The position numbers and the translations under genes were made by a program. A stretch of 11,446 bases of DNA, from NCBI GenBank assembly GCA_050179875.1, contig JBFXES010000086.1, forward strand, positions 1-11,446, written 5' to 3'. Within the stretch, counting starts at the first letter, position 1; each line of letters starts with the position of its first letter. Below the pieces are notes generated by a model, which searched no databases, was not told where the DNA came from, and worked only from the letters and a program-made list of their open reading frames with translations. The DNA comes from JALOAT01 sp050179875 (GTDB lineage: Bacteria; Pseudomonadota; Gammaproteobacteria; Thiohalomonadales; Thiohalomonadaceae). Below are positions 1 through 7,030 of the stretch, one piece after another.

Positions 1-24
1 AATCCCTTCGGTGGGGAGTCGTAT

Positions 25-472
25 GTCACCTTGCGAAGCCACGTGACAACTTCCGCCCGCCCATCTCACGTAGCCGCTACGCACCAACGTGAACTACGCC
101 ACCGCCTTCGCCCGAGGTCACGTTGCGAAGCTACGTGACATCTTCAGCCCGCCCCAATGTCACGTAGCCGCTACGCGCCAACGTGACCTACGCCACCGCC
201 TTCCCCGTAGGTCACGTTGCGAAGCTACGTGACATCTTCAGCCCGCCCATGTCACGTAGCCGCTATGCGCCAACGTGACCTACGCCACCGCCTTCCCCGT
301 GGGTCACGTTGCGAAGCTACGTGACATCTTCAGCCCGCCCCAATGTCACGTAGCCGCTATGCGCCAACGTGACCTACGCCACCGCCTTCGCCCGAGGTCA
401 CGTTGCGAAGCTACGTGACATCTTCAGCCCGCCCATGTCACGTAGTCGCTATGCGCCAACGTGACCTACGCC
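25..472. repeat. Tandem array of five REPIN-like twin-palindrome units (family 1)
   Basis: Each unit has two palindromes. A is 23 bp: arms GTCACGT and ACGTGAC around TGCGAAGCT, so a small GC-gaa-GC hairpin with a T-T mismatch. B is 29 bp: the same outer arms around a larger inner stem. A copies start at 25, 117, 211, 303 and 397; B copies start at 65, 159, 251, 345 and 437. Read on the other strand, B has the same frame as A (GTAGGTCACGTT, loop, TACGTGACA), so A and B are two loop variants of one REP placed head to head. B-to-A spacing is constant at 52 bp, while A-to-B alternates 40/42/40/42/40, giving unit periods of 92 or 94 bp. The first unit is the most degenerate. Known context: REPs with a GTAG head are mobilised by RAYT transposases, and such tandem arrays are the BIME/REPIN type. 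Their role here is unknown. Confidence 0.85.
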
Positions 473-680
473 AACTCGAACCGCACCGGACGAAAAACGC
501 GTTCCGTCTCACCAGACGCTTCGCGTTTCACTCAACAATTCGCTCTGTCCGTTGCCAAAAAAACTCCGTTGTTCTCCCCTAAAAAATCCGAAAAAAGTGT
601 CGACTATTTCCGGTACACGCCAGGGGCGGGATTTATAGTGAATTCGCGCCCCACCCACTCCGCCCGATGGGTCTTGTGTA
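473..680. other. AT-richer leader upstream of the first MFS gene
   Basis: Between the repeat array and the first transporter the base composition becomes clearly more AT-rich, with three A-runs around 557-596. I see no convincing gene. A short open frame runs through it but its composition is not protein-like and it overlaps the transporter start. This is the likely promoter region for the gene starting at 681. Confidence 0.5.
634..639 (+). promoter_or_regulatory. Possible -10 box (TATAGT) for the first MFS gene
   Basis: TATAGT matches the sigma-70 -10 consensus at five of six bases and lies 41 bp before the chosen start, downstream of the A-rich tracts. No good -35 box is present at 16-18 bp spacing, so this is a weak candidate only. 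Confidence 0.25.
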
Positions 681-2078
681 ATGGCTCGCCGCTACGCCCG
701 CGACCCGCAGGTCGATCGATCGCTCCGCCACTCGGTCCGTGACGGCGTCGCCATGTCGGTGCAGACCGGCAGCGGCGAAAACTACTTCAACGCCTTCGTC
801 GTCCACCTCAAGGCCAGCACCGGCCAGATCGCGCTGCTCGCCTCGCTGCCGCCCCTGGTGGGTTCGGTGGCGCAGTTGTTCTCCGCCTGGCTCGGGCGTC
901 GCGTGGGCAGCCGCCGCACCCTCATCCTGCTGGGCGCACGGCTGCAGGCGGCGATGTGGTTGCCCATCATCGTGCTGCCGTTGGTGTTTCCCGAACACGC
1001 CCGCGCCATCTTCCTGACCTGCGCAGTCTTCTATTACGCCGCCGGCAACCTCATCACGCCGCAATGGAGCAGTCTCATGGGCGATCTGGTGCCGGCGCGC
1101 AAGCGCGGGCGGTATTTCGCCTTCCGCACGCGCCTCGCCAGCCTGACTTCCTTCCTCGCCCTGGTGGGCGCCGGCGTGGTGCTGCACCTGTTCGACGGCG
1201 CGGGACTCGCCTACGTGGGCTTCGCGGTCATCTTCGTGTGCGCCACGGTGGGGCGCGTGGTCTCCGTCTGGCACATGGCGCAGATGTACGACCCGCCGGG
1301 CAAGGTGGCGGCGCTGGAGCCGCGGCCCGAAGCCGGCTGGTGGTCGCGCGTGCGGCATTCCCGTTTCGCGCGTTTTTCCGTGTTCTTCGCCGCCATGCAG
1401 GGCGCGGTGGCGGTGGCCAGCCCGTTCTTCACGGTCTACATGCTGCGCGACCTGGGCTTCACCTACCTGCAGTTCATGACCGCCTCGGCCGCCTCGCTGC
1501 TCATGCAGGTGCTGATGATGCAGACCTGGGGACGGCTGTGCGATCTCTACGGCAGCCGCTTCGTGCTCGGCGTCACCGCCTTCCTGGTGCCGCTGCTGCC
1601 GGGTCTCTGGCTGTTTTCCACCGATTACGTGTACGTGCTGTTGGTGCAGGGCTACGGCGGGGCGGTGTGGTCGGGCTTCGCCCTGAGTGCGGGCAACTAC
1701 ATCTATGAGCTGGTGCCCTCGCACAAGCGCGTCACCTACATGGCCTACCACAACGTGCTTGCCAATGCCGCGACCTTCTGCGGTGCGCTGGTGGGAGGAT
1801 GGATCGCGCTCACCCTGCCCGCGGACTTCAGCCTGGGCCCCATGCAGGTGACCCTGCCGAGCGCGCTGCTCTGGGTGTTCTTCTTCTCCTTCGTGCTGCG
1901 CCTCGCGGTGGCCGCCGCCTTCCTGCCGCAGATCCCCGCGGGCGTGGCGCACCGTCAGCCAAGGCTGGCGGAACTTCTGGCACGCCTGCAACGCACCAGC
2001 CCGCTCGTGCACGCCGTCGACGCGGGCATGCGTCACCTGCGCAGCTTCGCCCGTGCAAACATGGTGCTGCTGCGTTGA
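681..2078 (+). CDS. MFS transporter, first of a tandem paralogous pair
   Basis: A 465-residue integral inner-membrane protein of the major facilitator superfamily; substrate unknown. Hydrophobic segments fit about 12 transmembrane helices in two halves joined by a cytoplasmic loop near residues 202-230. Visible landmarks are an MFS motif-A-like stretch LGRRVGSRR (71-79) after TM2, the block TPQWSSLMGDLVPARKRGRY (126-145) and PFFTVYMLRDLGF (248-260). The QW..LMGDLVP...RGRYF pattern recalls a group of uncharacterised MFS proteins. The ATG at 681 is chosen because the paralogue at 2591 begins with the same MARRY and the next 150 residues align without gaps. No good Shine-Dalgarno is seen. Its stop is 3 bp before a REPIN-like repeat. 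It could export drugs, sugars or peptides; the sequence does not say. Confidence 0.85.
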   Translation: MARRYARDPQVDRSLRHSVRDGVAMSVQTGSGENYFNAFVVHLKASTGQIALLASLPPLVGSVAQLFSAWLGRRVGSRRTLILLGARLQAAMWLPIIVLPLVFPEHARAIFLTCAVFYYAAGNLITPQWSSLMGDLVPARKRGRYFAFRTRLASLTSFLALVGAGVVLHLFDGAGLAYVGFAVIFVCATVGRVVSVWHMAQMYDPPGKVAALEPRPEAGWWSRVRHSRFARFSVFFAAMQGAVAVASPFFTVYMLRDLGFTYLQFMTASAASLLMQVLMMQTWGRLCDLYGSRFVLGVTAFLVPLLPGLWLFSTDYVYVLLVQGYGGAVWSGFALSAGNYIYELVPSHKRVTYMAYHNVLANAATFCGALVGGWIALTLPADFSLGPMQVTLPSALLWVFFFSFVLRLAVAAAFLPQIPAGVAHRQPRLAELLARLQRTSPLVHAVDAGMRHLRSFARANMVLLR

Positions 2079-2081
2079 CAC

Positions 2082-2159
2082 GTAGGAGCCCACATGGTGG
2101 GCGAATGCGGTTTGGCGGAATCGCGGGGCCGAAGATTCGCCCACGGTGTGGGCTCCTAC
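2082..2159. repeat. REPIN-like element, family 2, copy 1
   Basis: This 78-bp inverted structure starts with GTAGGAGCCCAC, continues through GTGGGCGAA and an internal GC-rich spacer, and closes with TTCGCCCAC...GTGGGCTCCTAC. Each end is itself a short hairpin (CCCAC/GTGGG), and the two ends are inverted relative to each other. It begins 3 bp after the first MFS stop, a usual place for REPs, and could act as a transcript-end stabiliser or attenuator. Confidence 0.8.
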
Positions 2160-2177
2160 AGGAAAACTCCGGCATTT

Positions 2178-2255
2178 GCAGGAGCCCACATGGTGGGCGA
2201 ATTCGGTTTGGCAGAATCGCGGGGCCGAAGATTCGCCCACGGTGTGGGCTCCCAG
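2178..2255. repeat. REPIN-like element, family 2, copy 2
   Basis: A direct repeat of the 2082 element at 96 bp spacing, the same 78 bp long and nearly identical inside. Its outermost tetranucleotides have drifted (GCAG instead of GTAG on the left, CCAG instead of CTAC on the right). An 18-bp spacer separates the copies. Confidence 0.8.
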
Positions 2256-2274
2256 AACGTCCGTGTTGCAGTGC

Positions 2275-2352
2275 GTAGGTCACGTTGCGAAGCTACGTGA
2301 CACGTTTGAACCGTGGAATGTCACGTAGGCGCTGCGCGCCAACGTGACCTAC
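2275..2352. repeat. REPIN-like element, family 1, dispersed copy
   Basis: The GTAG head at 2275 is followed by palindrome A (2279-2301). After an 18-bp spacer comes palindrome B (2320-2348), whose inner stem is perfect (GGCGC tgc GCGCC), then the inverted head CTAC. It has the same architecture as the array at 25-472, but with a different spacer and a better-paired B loop. Confidence 0.85.
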
Positions 2353-2590
2353 GCCGGGTGAGGGAGTTGTCCCGTCTGAATATTGAGTCTCTCGCCAGGG
2401 TTGATCCTGGTGACGCGTTTCCCGCGACCACGTTCACACGCCCCGGGGTCAGGGATCACACTCCCGGCCATTTCTCCCGTCCATCGCCCACGGCGTGATC
2501 GCCTGCGCACAGGCGACAGGCGTGGATGCGTACTCTGCTGCCGCACGGCGGGCGCGGGTGCCCGCTGCAGAACGACACCAACACGGCAGC
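2353..2590. other. Gene-free leader of the second MFS gene
   Basis: No feature of strong character. A small hairpin, CCAGG gttgat CCTGG (2395-2410), is present. An in-frame GTG at 2495 could add 32 residues to the second transporter, but the extension is Ala/Arg-rich, has no counterpart in the paralogue and is not accepted. No convincing promoter was found. Confidence 0.4.
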
Positions 2591-3955
2591 ATGGCAAGAC
2601 GCTATTCCCCCAATCCTCATTACGATCGTTCCCTGCGCCACTCGGTGCGCGACGGCGTAGCTTTCTCCGTGATGACGGGCGGCGGCGAGAGCTATTTCTC
2701 CGCCTTTGCCATGCACTTCAAGGCCACGGTGGCCGAGGTGGGGGTGCTGTCGTCCCTGCCGCCGCTCATCGGCTCGTTCTTCCAGTTGTTGTCGGTGACC
2801 ATCGGACGCCACCTGGGCAACCGCCGGCGCGTGATCATGCTGGGCGCGGCGCTGCAGGTATTTTCATGGCTGCCGCTTACTGTGCTGCCCATCCTGTACC
2901 CGGACTGGGCGCTGCTCATCATCCTGGGCAGCCTGATCCTGTTCTACGCCGCGGGCAACCTGGTCACGCCGCAATGGACCAGTTTGATGGGCGACCTGGT
3001 GCCGGAACGCCGCCGCGGCCGCTATTTCTCCCATCGCAGCCGGCTCGCGGCCATCACCGGTCTCATCGCCCTGGTGGGCGGCGGATTCGTGCTGCAATTC
3101 TTCGAGAACTCGCTCTACGCCATCGCAGGCTTCGTCACCATCTTCGCCGTGGCGGCGGTGGCGCGCATCATTTCGGCCTATCACATGGCGTGCATGGTGG
3201 ATCCGCCCCTGTCCCGGCGCGAGACGCCGGCGCGCGACTGGCTGCGACGCTGGAAGGGCACGCCGGCGCTGCGTTTCACGGGCTTCTACATGCTCATGCA
3301 GTTCTCCGTGGCCATCGCCGGGCCCTTCTTCACGGTGTACATGCTGCGGGATCTGGAATTCACCTACGTACAGTTCATGGCCAACACCGCGGCGGCCGTG
3401 TTGGCGCAGTTCCTCACCCTGCGCGCCTGGGGACGGGTGGGCGATGCCTTCGGTCACCGGTTGGTGCTGGCAGTGACCGGGTTCACCCTGCCCGTGATGC
3501 CGGCGCTGTGGCTGTTGTGCGGCAACTACTGGTATCTGCTGGGTGCCCAGGTGGTGAGCGGCGTGTTCTGGGGCGGCTTCACCCTGAGCGCCACCAACAT
3601 CCTCTACGACCTGGTGCCCGCGCAGGAACGGGTGGCCTATCTCGCCTCGCACAACGTGAGCGTGGGTATCGGCACCTTCAGCGGCGCGCTGCTGGGCGGG
3701 TGGCTGGCCAATCATCTGCCCAATGCGGTGGCGGCGGGGCAGGGCCTGTTCCAGCCCGAGAGCGTGCTGTGCTGGCTGTTCCTCATCTCCGCCGTGGCGC
3801 GCCTCATCGTGGCCGCGGGGTTTCTCACGCGCATCCCGGAAACCCGCGCCGTGCGCCCCTTCACCTGGCGCGGGCTGGCGTTCCGCCTCACCGGCAGCAG
3901 GCGTTGGTTGCAAGGGAAAACATCCGACCGCAGGCCACGTTGCGAAGCTGCGTGA
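2591..3955 (+). CDS. MFS transporter, second of the tandem paralogous pair; C-terminus encoded by a repeat
   Basis: A 454-residue major-facilitator protein of the inner membrane, substrate unknown. Counting by eye, about 89 of the first 150 residues match the gene at 681 in an ungapped alignment, so the two arose by tandem duplication. Shared landmarks include DRSLRHSVRDGVA (12-24), the motif-A-like IGRHLGNRR (71-79), TPQWTSLMGDLVPERRRGRY (126-145) and a PFFTVYMLRDLEF block before TM8. The ATG at 2591 matches the paralogue's start; the upstream ribosome site is weak. The last eight codons (RRPRCEAA, 447-454) and the TGA stop lie in a degenerate REPIN starting at 3930, so the original C-terminus has probably been replaced. 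The paralogue ends quite differently. Whether the protein is still active cannot be told, but the membrane core looks intact. Confidence 0.85.
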   Translation: MARRYSPNPHYDRSLRHSVRDGVAFSVMTGGGESYFSAFAMHFKATVAEVGVLSSLPPLIGSFFQLLSVTIGRHLGNRRRVIMLGAALQVFSWLPLTVLPILYPDWALLIILGSLILFYAAGNLVTPQWTSLMGDLVPERRRGRYFSHRSRLAAITGLIALVGGGFVLQFFENSLYAIAGFVTIFAVAAVARIISAYHMACMVDPPLSRRETPARDWLRRWKGTPALRFTGFYMLMQFSVAIAGPFFTVYMLRDLEFTYVQFMANTAAAVLAQFLTLRAWGRVGDAFGHRLVLAVTGFTLPVMPALWLLCGNYWYLLGAQVVSGVFWGGFTLSATNILYDLVPAQERVAYLASHNVSVGIGTFSGALLGGWLANHLPNAVAAGQGLFQPESVLCWLFLISAVARLIVAAGFLTRIPETRAVRPFTWRGLAFRLTGSRRWLQGKTSDRRPRCEAA

Positions 3956-4008
3956 CATGAATTGAACCGCGGAATGTCACGTAGGCGCTGCGCGCCAACG
4001 TGACCTAC
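3930..4008. repeat. REPIN-like element, family 1, overlapping a gene end
   Basis: Palindrome A (3934-3956) is degenerate here (GCCACGT on the left, GCGTGAC on the right). B (3976-4004) is intact with the GGCGC tgc GCGCC inner stem and a CTAC end. The A half is translated as the last residues of the preceding transporter and supplies its stop codon. Confidence 0.8.
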
Positions 4009-4041
4009 GTCGTCGAGGGCTCGTGAAGTACGTACCGATGC

Positions 4042-4120
4042 GTAGGTCACGTTGCGAAGCTACGTGACACGAATTGAACCGCAAGATGTCACGTAGGCGC
4101 TGCGCGCCAACGTGACCTAC
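4042..4120. repeat. REPIN-like element, family 1, dispersed copy
   Basis: GTAG head, palindrome A (4046-4068), a 19-bp spacer, palindrome B (4088-4116) and a CTAC end. Its spacer (gaattgaaccgcaaga) is close to that of the 3930 copy, so these two and the 2275 copy are a subfamily distinct from the array at 25-472. Confidence 0.85.
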
Positions 4121-4142
4121 GTCGGGTGAGGGAACACCCCGT

Positions 4143-4176
4143 TATCCTTCTCCGTGGCCTCCGTGCTTGATCTTTC
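4143..4176. repeat. Short dispersed intergenic phrase with a CTCCGTG doublet
   Basis: Two near-direct copies of CTCCGTGGC/CTCCGTGCT followed by TGATCTTTC. From memory this resembles an intergenic phrase (on the other strand, cacggaggccacggagaa) that recurs in many bacterial genomes and yields spurious His/Gly-rich open frames. Recognition is from general experience only. Confidence 0.35.
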
Positions 4177-4188
4177 GACGACCGACTG

Positions 4189-4392
4189 TCAGGCGTCGAG
4201 ATCGGGGATCAGTTGGCTCTCCAGGCGCGTGATGGCGTCCTTGAGGAGGAGCTTGCGCTTCTTCAGGCGGCGGAGCTGCAACTGGTCGGCCAGGGGATCC
4301 TGGCTGAGGGCGGCGATGGCTGTGTCCAGGTCGCGGTGCTCGAGGCGGAGTTCGGCGAGGCGCGTGGTGATGCTTTCCGGCGGTTCGAACAT
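4189..4392 (-). CDS. DUF465 / YdcH-family small protein
   Basis: A 67-residue protein with the pattern of the DUF465 (YdcH) family: a mainly helical, charged, probably coiled-coil hairpin with heptad leucines throughout and a conserved basic stretch LRRLKKRKLLLKDAI (40-54) before LESQLIPD. Family members are about 65-80 residues and common in proteobacteria; their function is not established. No signal peptide or membrane segment is visible. The ATG at 4392 is preceded by a weak TTAGG ribosome site. It is 167 bp downstream of the flavoprotein gene on the same strand, so read-through is possible, but it may have its own promoter; none is clear. Confidence 0.8.
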   Translation of the reverse strand: MFEPPESITTRLAELRLEHRDLDTAIAALSQDPLADQLQLRRLKKRKLLLKDAITRLESQLIPDLDA

Positions 4393-4559
4393 ACGGCAAA
4401 CCTAACAGTGAACTGGGTAGACGATAAGGGAAGCCCCGGGCACATTCCAGTGATCCGTTACCGGTTTGCACCTTGAAGGCCGGCGGAAGCAGGCAGCCGG
4501 CGCACGGGCGTGGCGGAATCCGGGCGGCGGTGCACCCGGGTTCCGGTGTTCCAACAGGG

Positions 4560-5681
4560 TTACGCGGGACGCAGTGCGGGCACGTGGCGGTGGAGGAACC
4601 AGCGGTCCAGCACCAGGCGCCGCGTGAGCACCGGGCTGCCCAGCACCCACTGGCCCAGGGCGCGGCGCCAGCTGCGGGGCAGGGGCAGGCCGAGCCGTTG
4701 GCCGGGACCCAGGCGTGCGCGCAGCCGTTCCTCGTAGTCGCGCAGGCGCACGGGGCGGTAATCGCCCTGGGCCTCGATGATGGTTTCCGCGGCGAGCAGC
4801 GCCGATTCCACCGCCGGGCGGATGCCTTCGCCCGACTGGGCATAGGCCAGCCCGGCCGCATCGCCGATGAGCAGGGCGCGCTCGGTGTAGCGCGGGCGCG
4901 GGCTGGGCCGGCGGTGCAGCAGATAGGCGTGACCATGGAAGTGCGTCGGGATGTCCTGCGGGATGCGGCCCTCGGACTTGAGCCAGGCGACGAATTCCGA
5001 GAGATCCCGCCCCAGGTTGCCGCCGGCCTCGCGGCCGAGCCCCACGTTGAGCCAATCCCCCTTGCGGAAGCACCAGCCGTAGCCTTTCAGGTCGGGGGTG
5101 AAATAGAGCTCCGGCGTGTCTTCGCCTACGGCGCAGCGCGCCTGCTGTTCAGGAGAGAGCGCGAACTCCACTTCCTGCGCAGTCACCGGATGTTCGTTAC
5201 GCCCCAGATCGGCGCCCAGGTGGCGCGCCACCGGGCAATAGTGGCCGCCCGCGCCGATGAGCAGGGGCGTGCGTATGCGGCCGTTGATCAGCCAGCCGTT
5301 CGGTACCCGCTCCAGGGTATCCAGGTTTTCGCCCAATGCCAGGCGGGCGCCGCAGCGGCCCAGCAGGTAGTCGTCGAATTCGAAGCGGCGGATGCCGTAG
5401 CTCACCACTTCGTTATACCGGTTCACCACGGCGGGTCCTTCGATCATGCCGGTGCGGAAAGCGCGGATCGGTTGTATCACCCGCTCACGGGCATAGTCGC
5501 CCGGATCGATGTCCAGGGTCGCGAGGACCGCCGGGGTGATCCAGCCCGCGCACACCTTGTCGCGCGGGAACGGCTTGCGATCGAGCAGCAGCACGTCCAT
5601 GCCGGCCCGGGTTAAGGCGCGGGCGCAGGTGGCGCCCGCCGGGCCGCCGCCGACGATGACCGCATCGGCCACCGTGCTCAC
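4560..5681 (-). CDS. Geranylgeranyl-reductase-family FAD-dependent oxidoreductase
   Basis: A 373-residue flavoprotein of the PHBH fold. It has an N-terminal FAD-binding GGGPAG (11-16) followed by the acidic end of strand 2 at LLLDR, and CAGW (44-47) where geranylgeranyl reductases carry a conserved Cys. The substrate-side block GYGWCFRKGDWLNVGLG (200-216) matches the family's YxWxFPK-type motif. The second FAD motif is GDAAGLAYAQSGEGI (273-287). Known relatives reduce isoprenoid double bonds in archaeal lipids, chlorophyll side chains or quinones; this one's substrate is unknown. The GTG start is chosen because it overlaps the preceding gene's TGA as GTGA, has GGAG upstream, and places the dinucleotide motif at the usual distance from the N-terminus. 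The open frame extends further upstream only because it shadows the methyltransferase. Coupled translation implies a shared pathway. Confidence 0.85.
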   Translation of the reverse strand: MSTVADAVIVGGGPAGATCARALTRAGMDVLLLDRKPFPRDKVCAGWITPAVLATLDIDPGDYARERVIQPIRAFRTGMIEGPAVVNRYNEVVSYGIRRFEFDDYLLGRCGARLALGENLDTLERVPNGWLINGRIRTPLLIGAGGHYCPVARHLGADLGRNEHPVTAQEVEFALSPEQQARCAVGEDTPELYFTPDLKGYGWCFRKGDWLNVGLGREAGGNLGRDLSEFVAWLKSEGRIPQDIPTHFHGHAYLLHRRPSPRPRYTERALLIGDAAGLAYAQSGEGIRPAVESALLAAETIIEAQGDYRPVRLRDYEERLRARLGPGQRLGLPLPRSWRRALGQWVLGSPVLTRRLVLDRWFLHRHVPALRPA

Positions 5682-6940
5682 GGCTGATCTCCGTACAGGT
5701 GGGCGCGGGTCCATGGGTAGTCGAGCATGCGCGGCCGGGCGAACACCACCTGGAACAACTGCAGGTGACCCACGGCGAAGGTGGCGTGGGAGGCGGCGAG
5801 GTACAGTCGCCAGGCGCGCACGAAGCGCTCGTCGAACATGTCGCGCACCTGGTCGATGTTCTCGTCGAAACGCGCAAGCCATTGTTCGCAGGTGCGGGCG
5901 TAATGGGGCCGCAGGTTTTCCACGTCGAGTACGGAGAAGCGCGGCTCGAAGATGGTCATCATCTCGCGCAGGGTCGGCGGGTAGGCGCCCGGGAAGATGT
6001 GGCGCGCGATCCACCCGCCCAGCGGCTCGCTGCGGTTCTGGCCGATGGAGTGGATGAGTCCCCGTCCCTGCGGCGCGAGGCAGCGATCGATGACGTCGCC
6101 CAGCACGGGCAGGTTTTCCACGCCCACGTGTTCGAGCATGCCTACGGACACGAAGGCGTCGAAGCGGCCGCGGATGGCGCGGTAATCGTCCTCGACGTAT
6201 TCGATCTGCTTGTCCAACCCTTCGCGCGCGGCGCGCTCGCGGGCGTAGGCGATCTGCTCGCGGGAGATGTTGAACGCCTTCACCTTCACGCCGTAGTGGC
6301 GCGCCATGTGGCGCGCGAGCCCGCCCCAGCCGCAGCCGGCTTCGACCACGGTCTCGTTGGGCTGCAGCCTGAGCTTGCGGCACACCAGCTCCATCTTGGC
6401 GAACTGGGCCTGCGCCAGCGTGGCGCTGGCATCGGGGTAGTAGGCGCAGGTGTAGGCCATCTCCCGATCCAGCCACAGCTCGTAGAAGGCGTTGCCGATG
6501 TCGTAGTGATGATGGATGTTCTCGCGCGAGCCGCTCAGGGTGTTGAGCTGGCGCCGCAGCAGGCGGGCCATGGGGAAGCGGCTGTCCAGGGCCGGGGGGC
6601 GGGCGCGCAGGATGATGCGCATGAACTCCGTCAGTTCGGTTTCGGTGTCGATGCCGCCGGTGCTGTATTCCTCACCGAAACAAAGGGACGGGTTGAGCAT
6701 GAGGCGCCACAGGGCCGTGCGATCGGCGATGCTCGCGACCACACGGGGCGGTTCGCCCGAGTGGATCTCGGTGCCGTCCCACAGGCGAATGGTCAGGGCA
6801 GGCCCGCCCACCAGGCCGAGAAAGCGGCGCAACAGGGCCTTCTCCATCGTCGTGGCGGGTACGCGCGCCGGGCGGCGCAGGGCCGCGGCGTCGCCGGGGA
6901 TGATGTTCTCCTCGAGGATGTCTTCTCTGTTCTCGTGCAT
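5678..6940 (-). CDS. Cyclopropane-fatty-acyl-phospholipid synthase family SAM methyltransferase
   Basis: A 420-residue protein of the CFA-synthase/mycolic methyltransferase family, which transfers a one-carbon unit from S-adenosylmethionine to the double bond of an unsaturated acyl chain in membrane phospholipid. Visible features are the N-terminal lipid-associated domain (about 33-130), HHHYDIGNAFYELWLD (143-158), the SAM-binding VVEAGCGWGG (198-207) and SREQIAYA (226-233). The bicarbonate-site residues known from E. coli Cfa have counterparts here: C165, E270, H297, I299 and Y347. Length is slightly above E. coli Cfa (382), with an extra N-terminal ~30 residues; an alternative start is the Met at codon 32 (6847). 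Neither start has a good ribosome site. The gene overlaps the following flavoprotein gene by 4 bp. The product could be a cyclopropane, a methyl-branched chain or another methylated lipid. Confidence 0.9.
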   Translation of the reverse strand: MHENREDILEENIIPGDAAALRRPARVPATTMEKALLRRFLGLVGGPALTIRLWDGTEIHSGEPPRVVASIADRTALWRLMLNPSLCFGEEYSTGGIDTETELTEFMRIILRARPPALDSRFPMARLLRRQLNTLSGSRENIHHHYDIGNAFYELWLDREMAYTCAYYPDASATLAQAQFAKMELVCRKLRLQPNETVVEAGCGWGGLARHMARHYGVKVKAFNISREQIAYARERAAREGLDKQIEYVEDDYRAIRGRFDAFVSVGMLEHVGVENLPVLGDVIDRCLAPQGRGLIHSIGQNRSEPLGGWIARHIFPGAYPPTLREMMTIFEPRFSVLDVENLRPHYARTCEQWLARFDENIDQVRDMFDERFVRAWRLYLAASHATFAVGHLQLFQVVFARPRMLDYPWTRAHLYGDQP

Positions 6941-7030
6941 AGACGCGTGTTCCGTGCGTGGTCATGCCCGGCACATGGGCCGTCCAAGAAGGCTAGGCGA
7001 TGGGTGGCGGGGCTGCCAGTTGCCAAGGCC

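Noticed and set aside
25..472. CRISPR-like array
   Set aside because: Units are 92-94 bp with conserved, not unique, spacers; each contains two palindromes, and the same unit occurs dispersed elsewhere. No cas gene is present.
461..742. Short plus-strand open frame before the first MFS gene
   Set aside because: It begins in a repeat, overlaps the transporter start in another frame and is Ser/Arg/Pro-rich without a ribosome site.
633..2240. Long minus-strand open frame opposite the first MFS gene
   Set aside because: His/Gln/Gly/Arg-rich antisense shadow typical of GC-rich genes; its N-terminus runs through REPIN repeats.
2367..2395. TTGTCC as a -35 box for the second MFS gene
   Set aside because: No -10-like hexamer at acceptable spacing.
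2383..3960. Long plus-strand open frame over the second MFS gene
   Set aside because: Arg/Gly/His/Ala-rich shadow of the transporter in another frame; the transporter frame has clear membrane helices and a paralogue.
4473..5615. Plus-strand open frame opposite the flavoprotein gene
   Set aside because: Antisense shadow; the minus-strand frame has two clear FAD motifs.
5682..6476. N-terminal extension of the flavoprotein frame
   Set aside because: It is an out-of-frame reading of the methyltransferase gene; the FAD-binding motif must be near the N-terminus and the GTG at 5681 fits.
5678..6940. Calling the pair tmsAB (10-methyl fatty acid synthesis)
   Set aside because: The flavoprotein is of the geranylgeranyl-reductase class, not the FAD-binding oxidase class of TmsA, and the order differs; only an analogy is justified.
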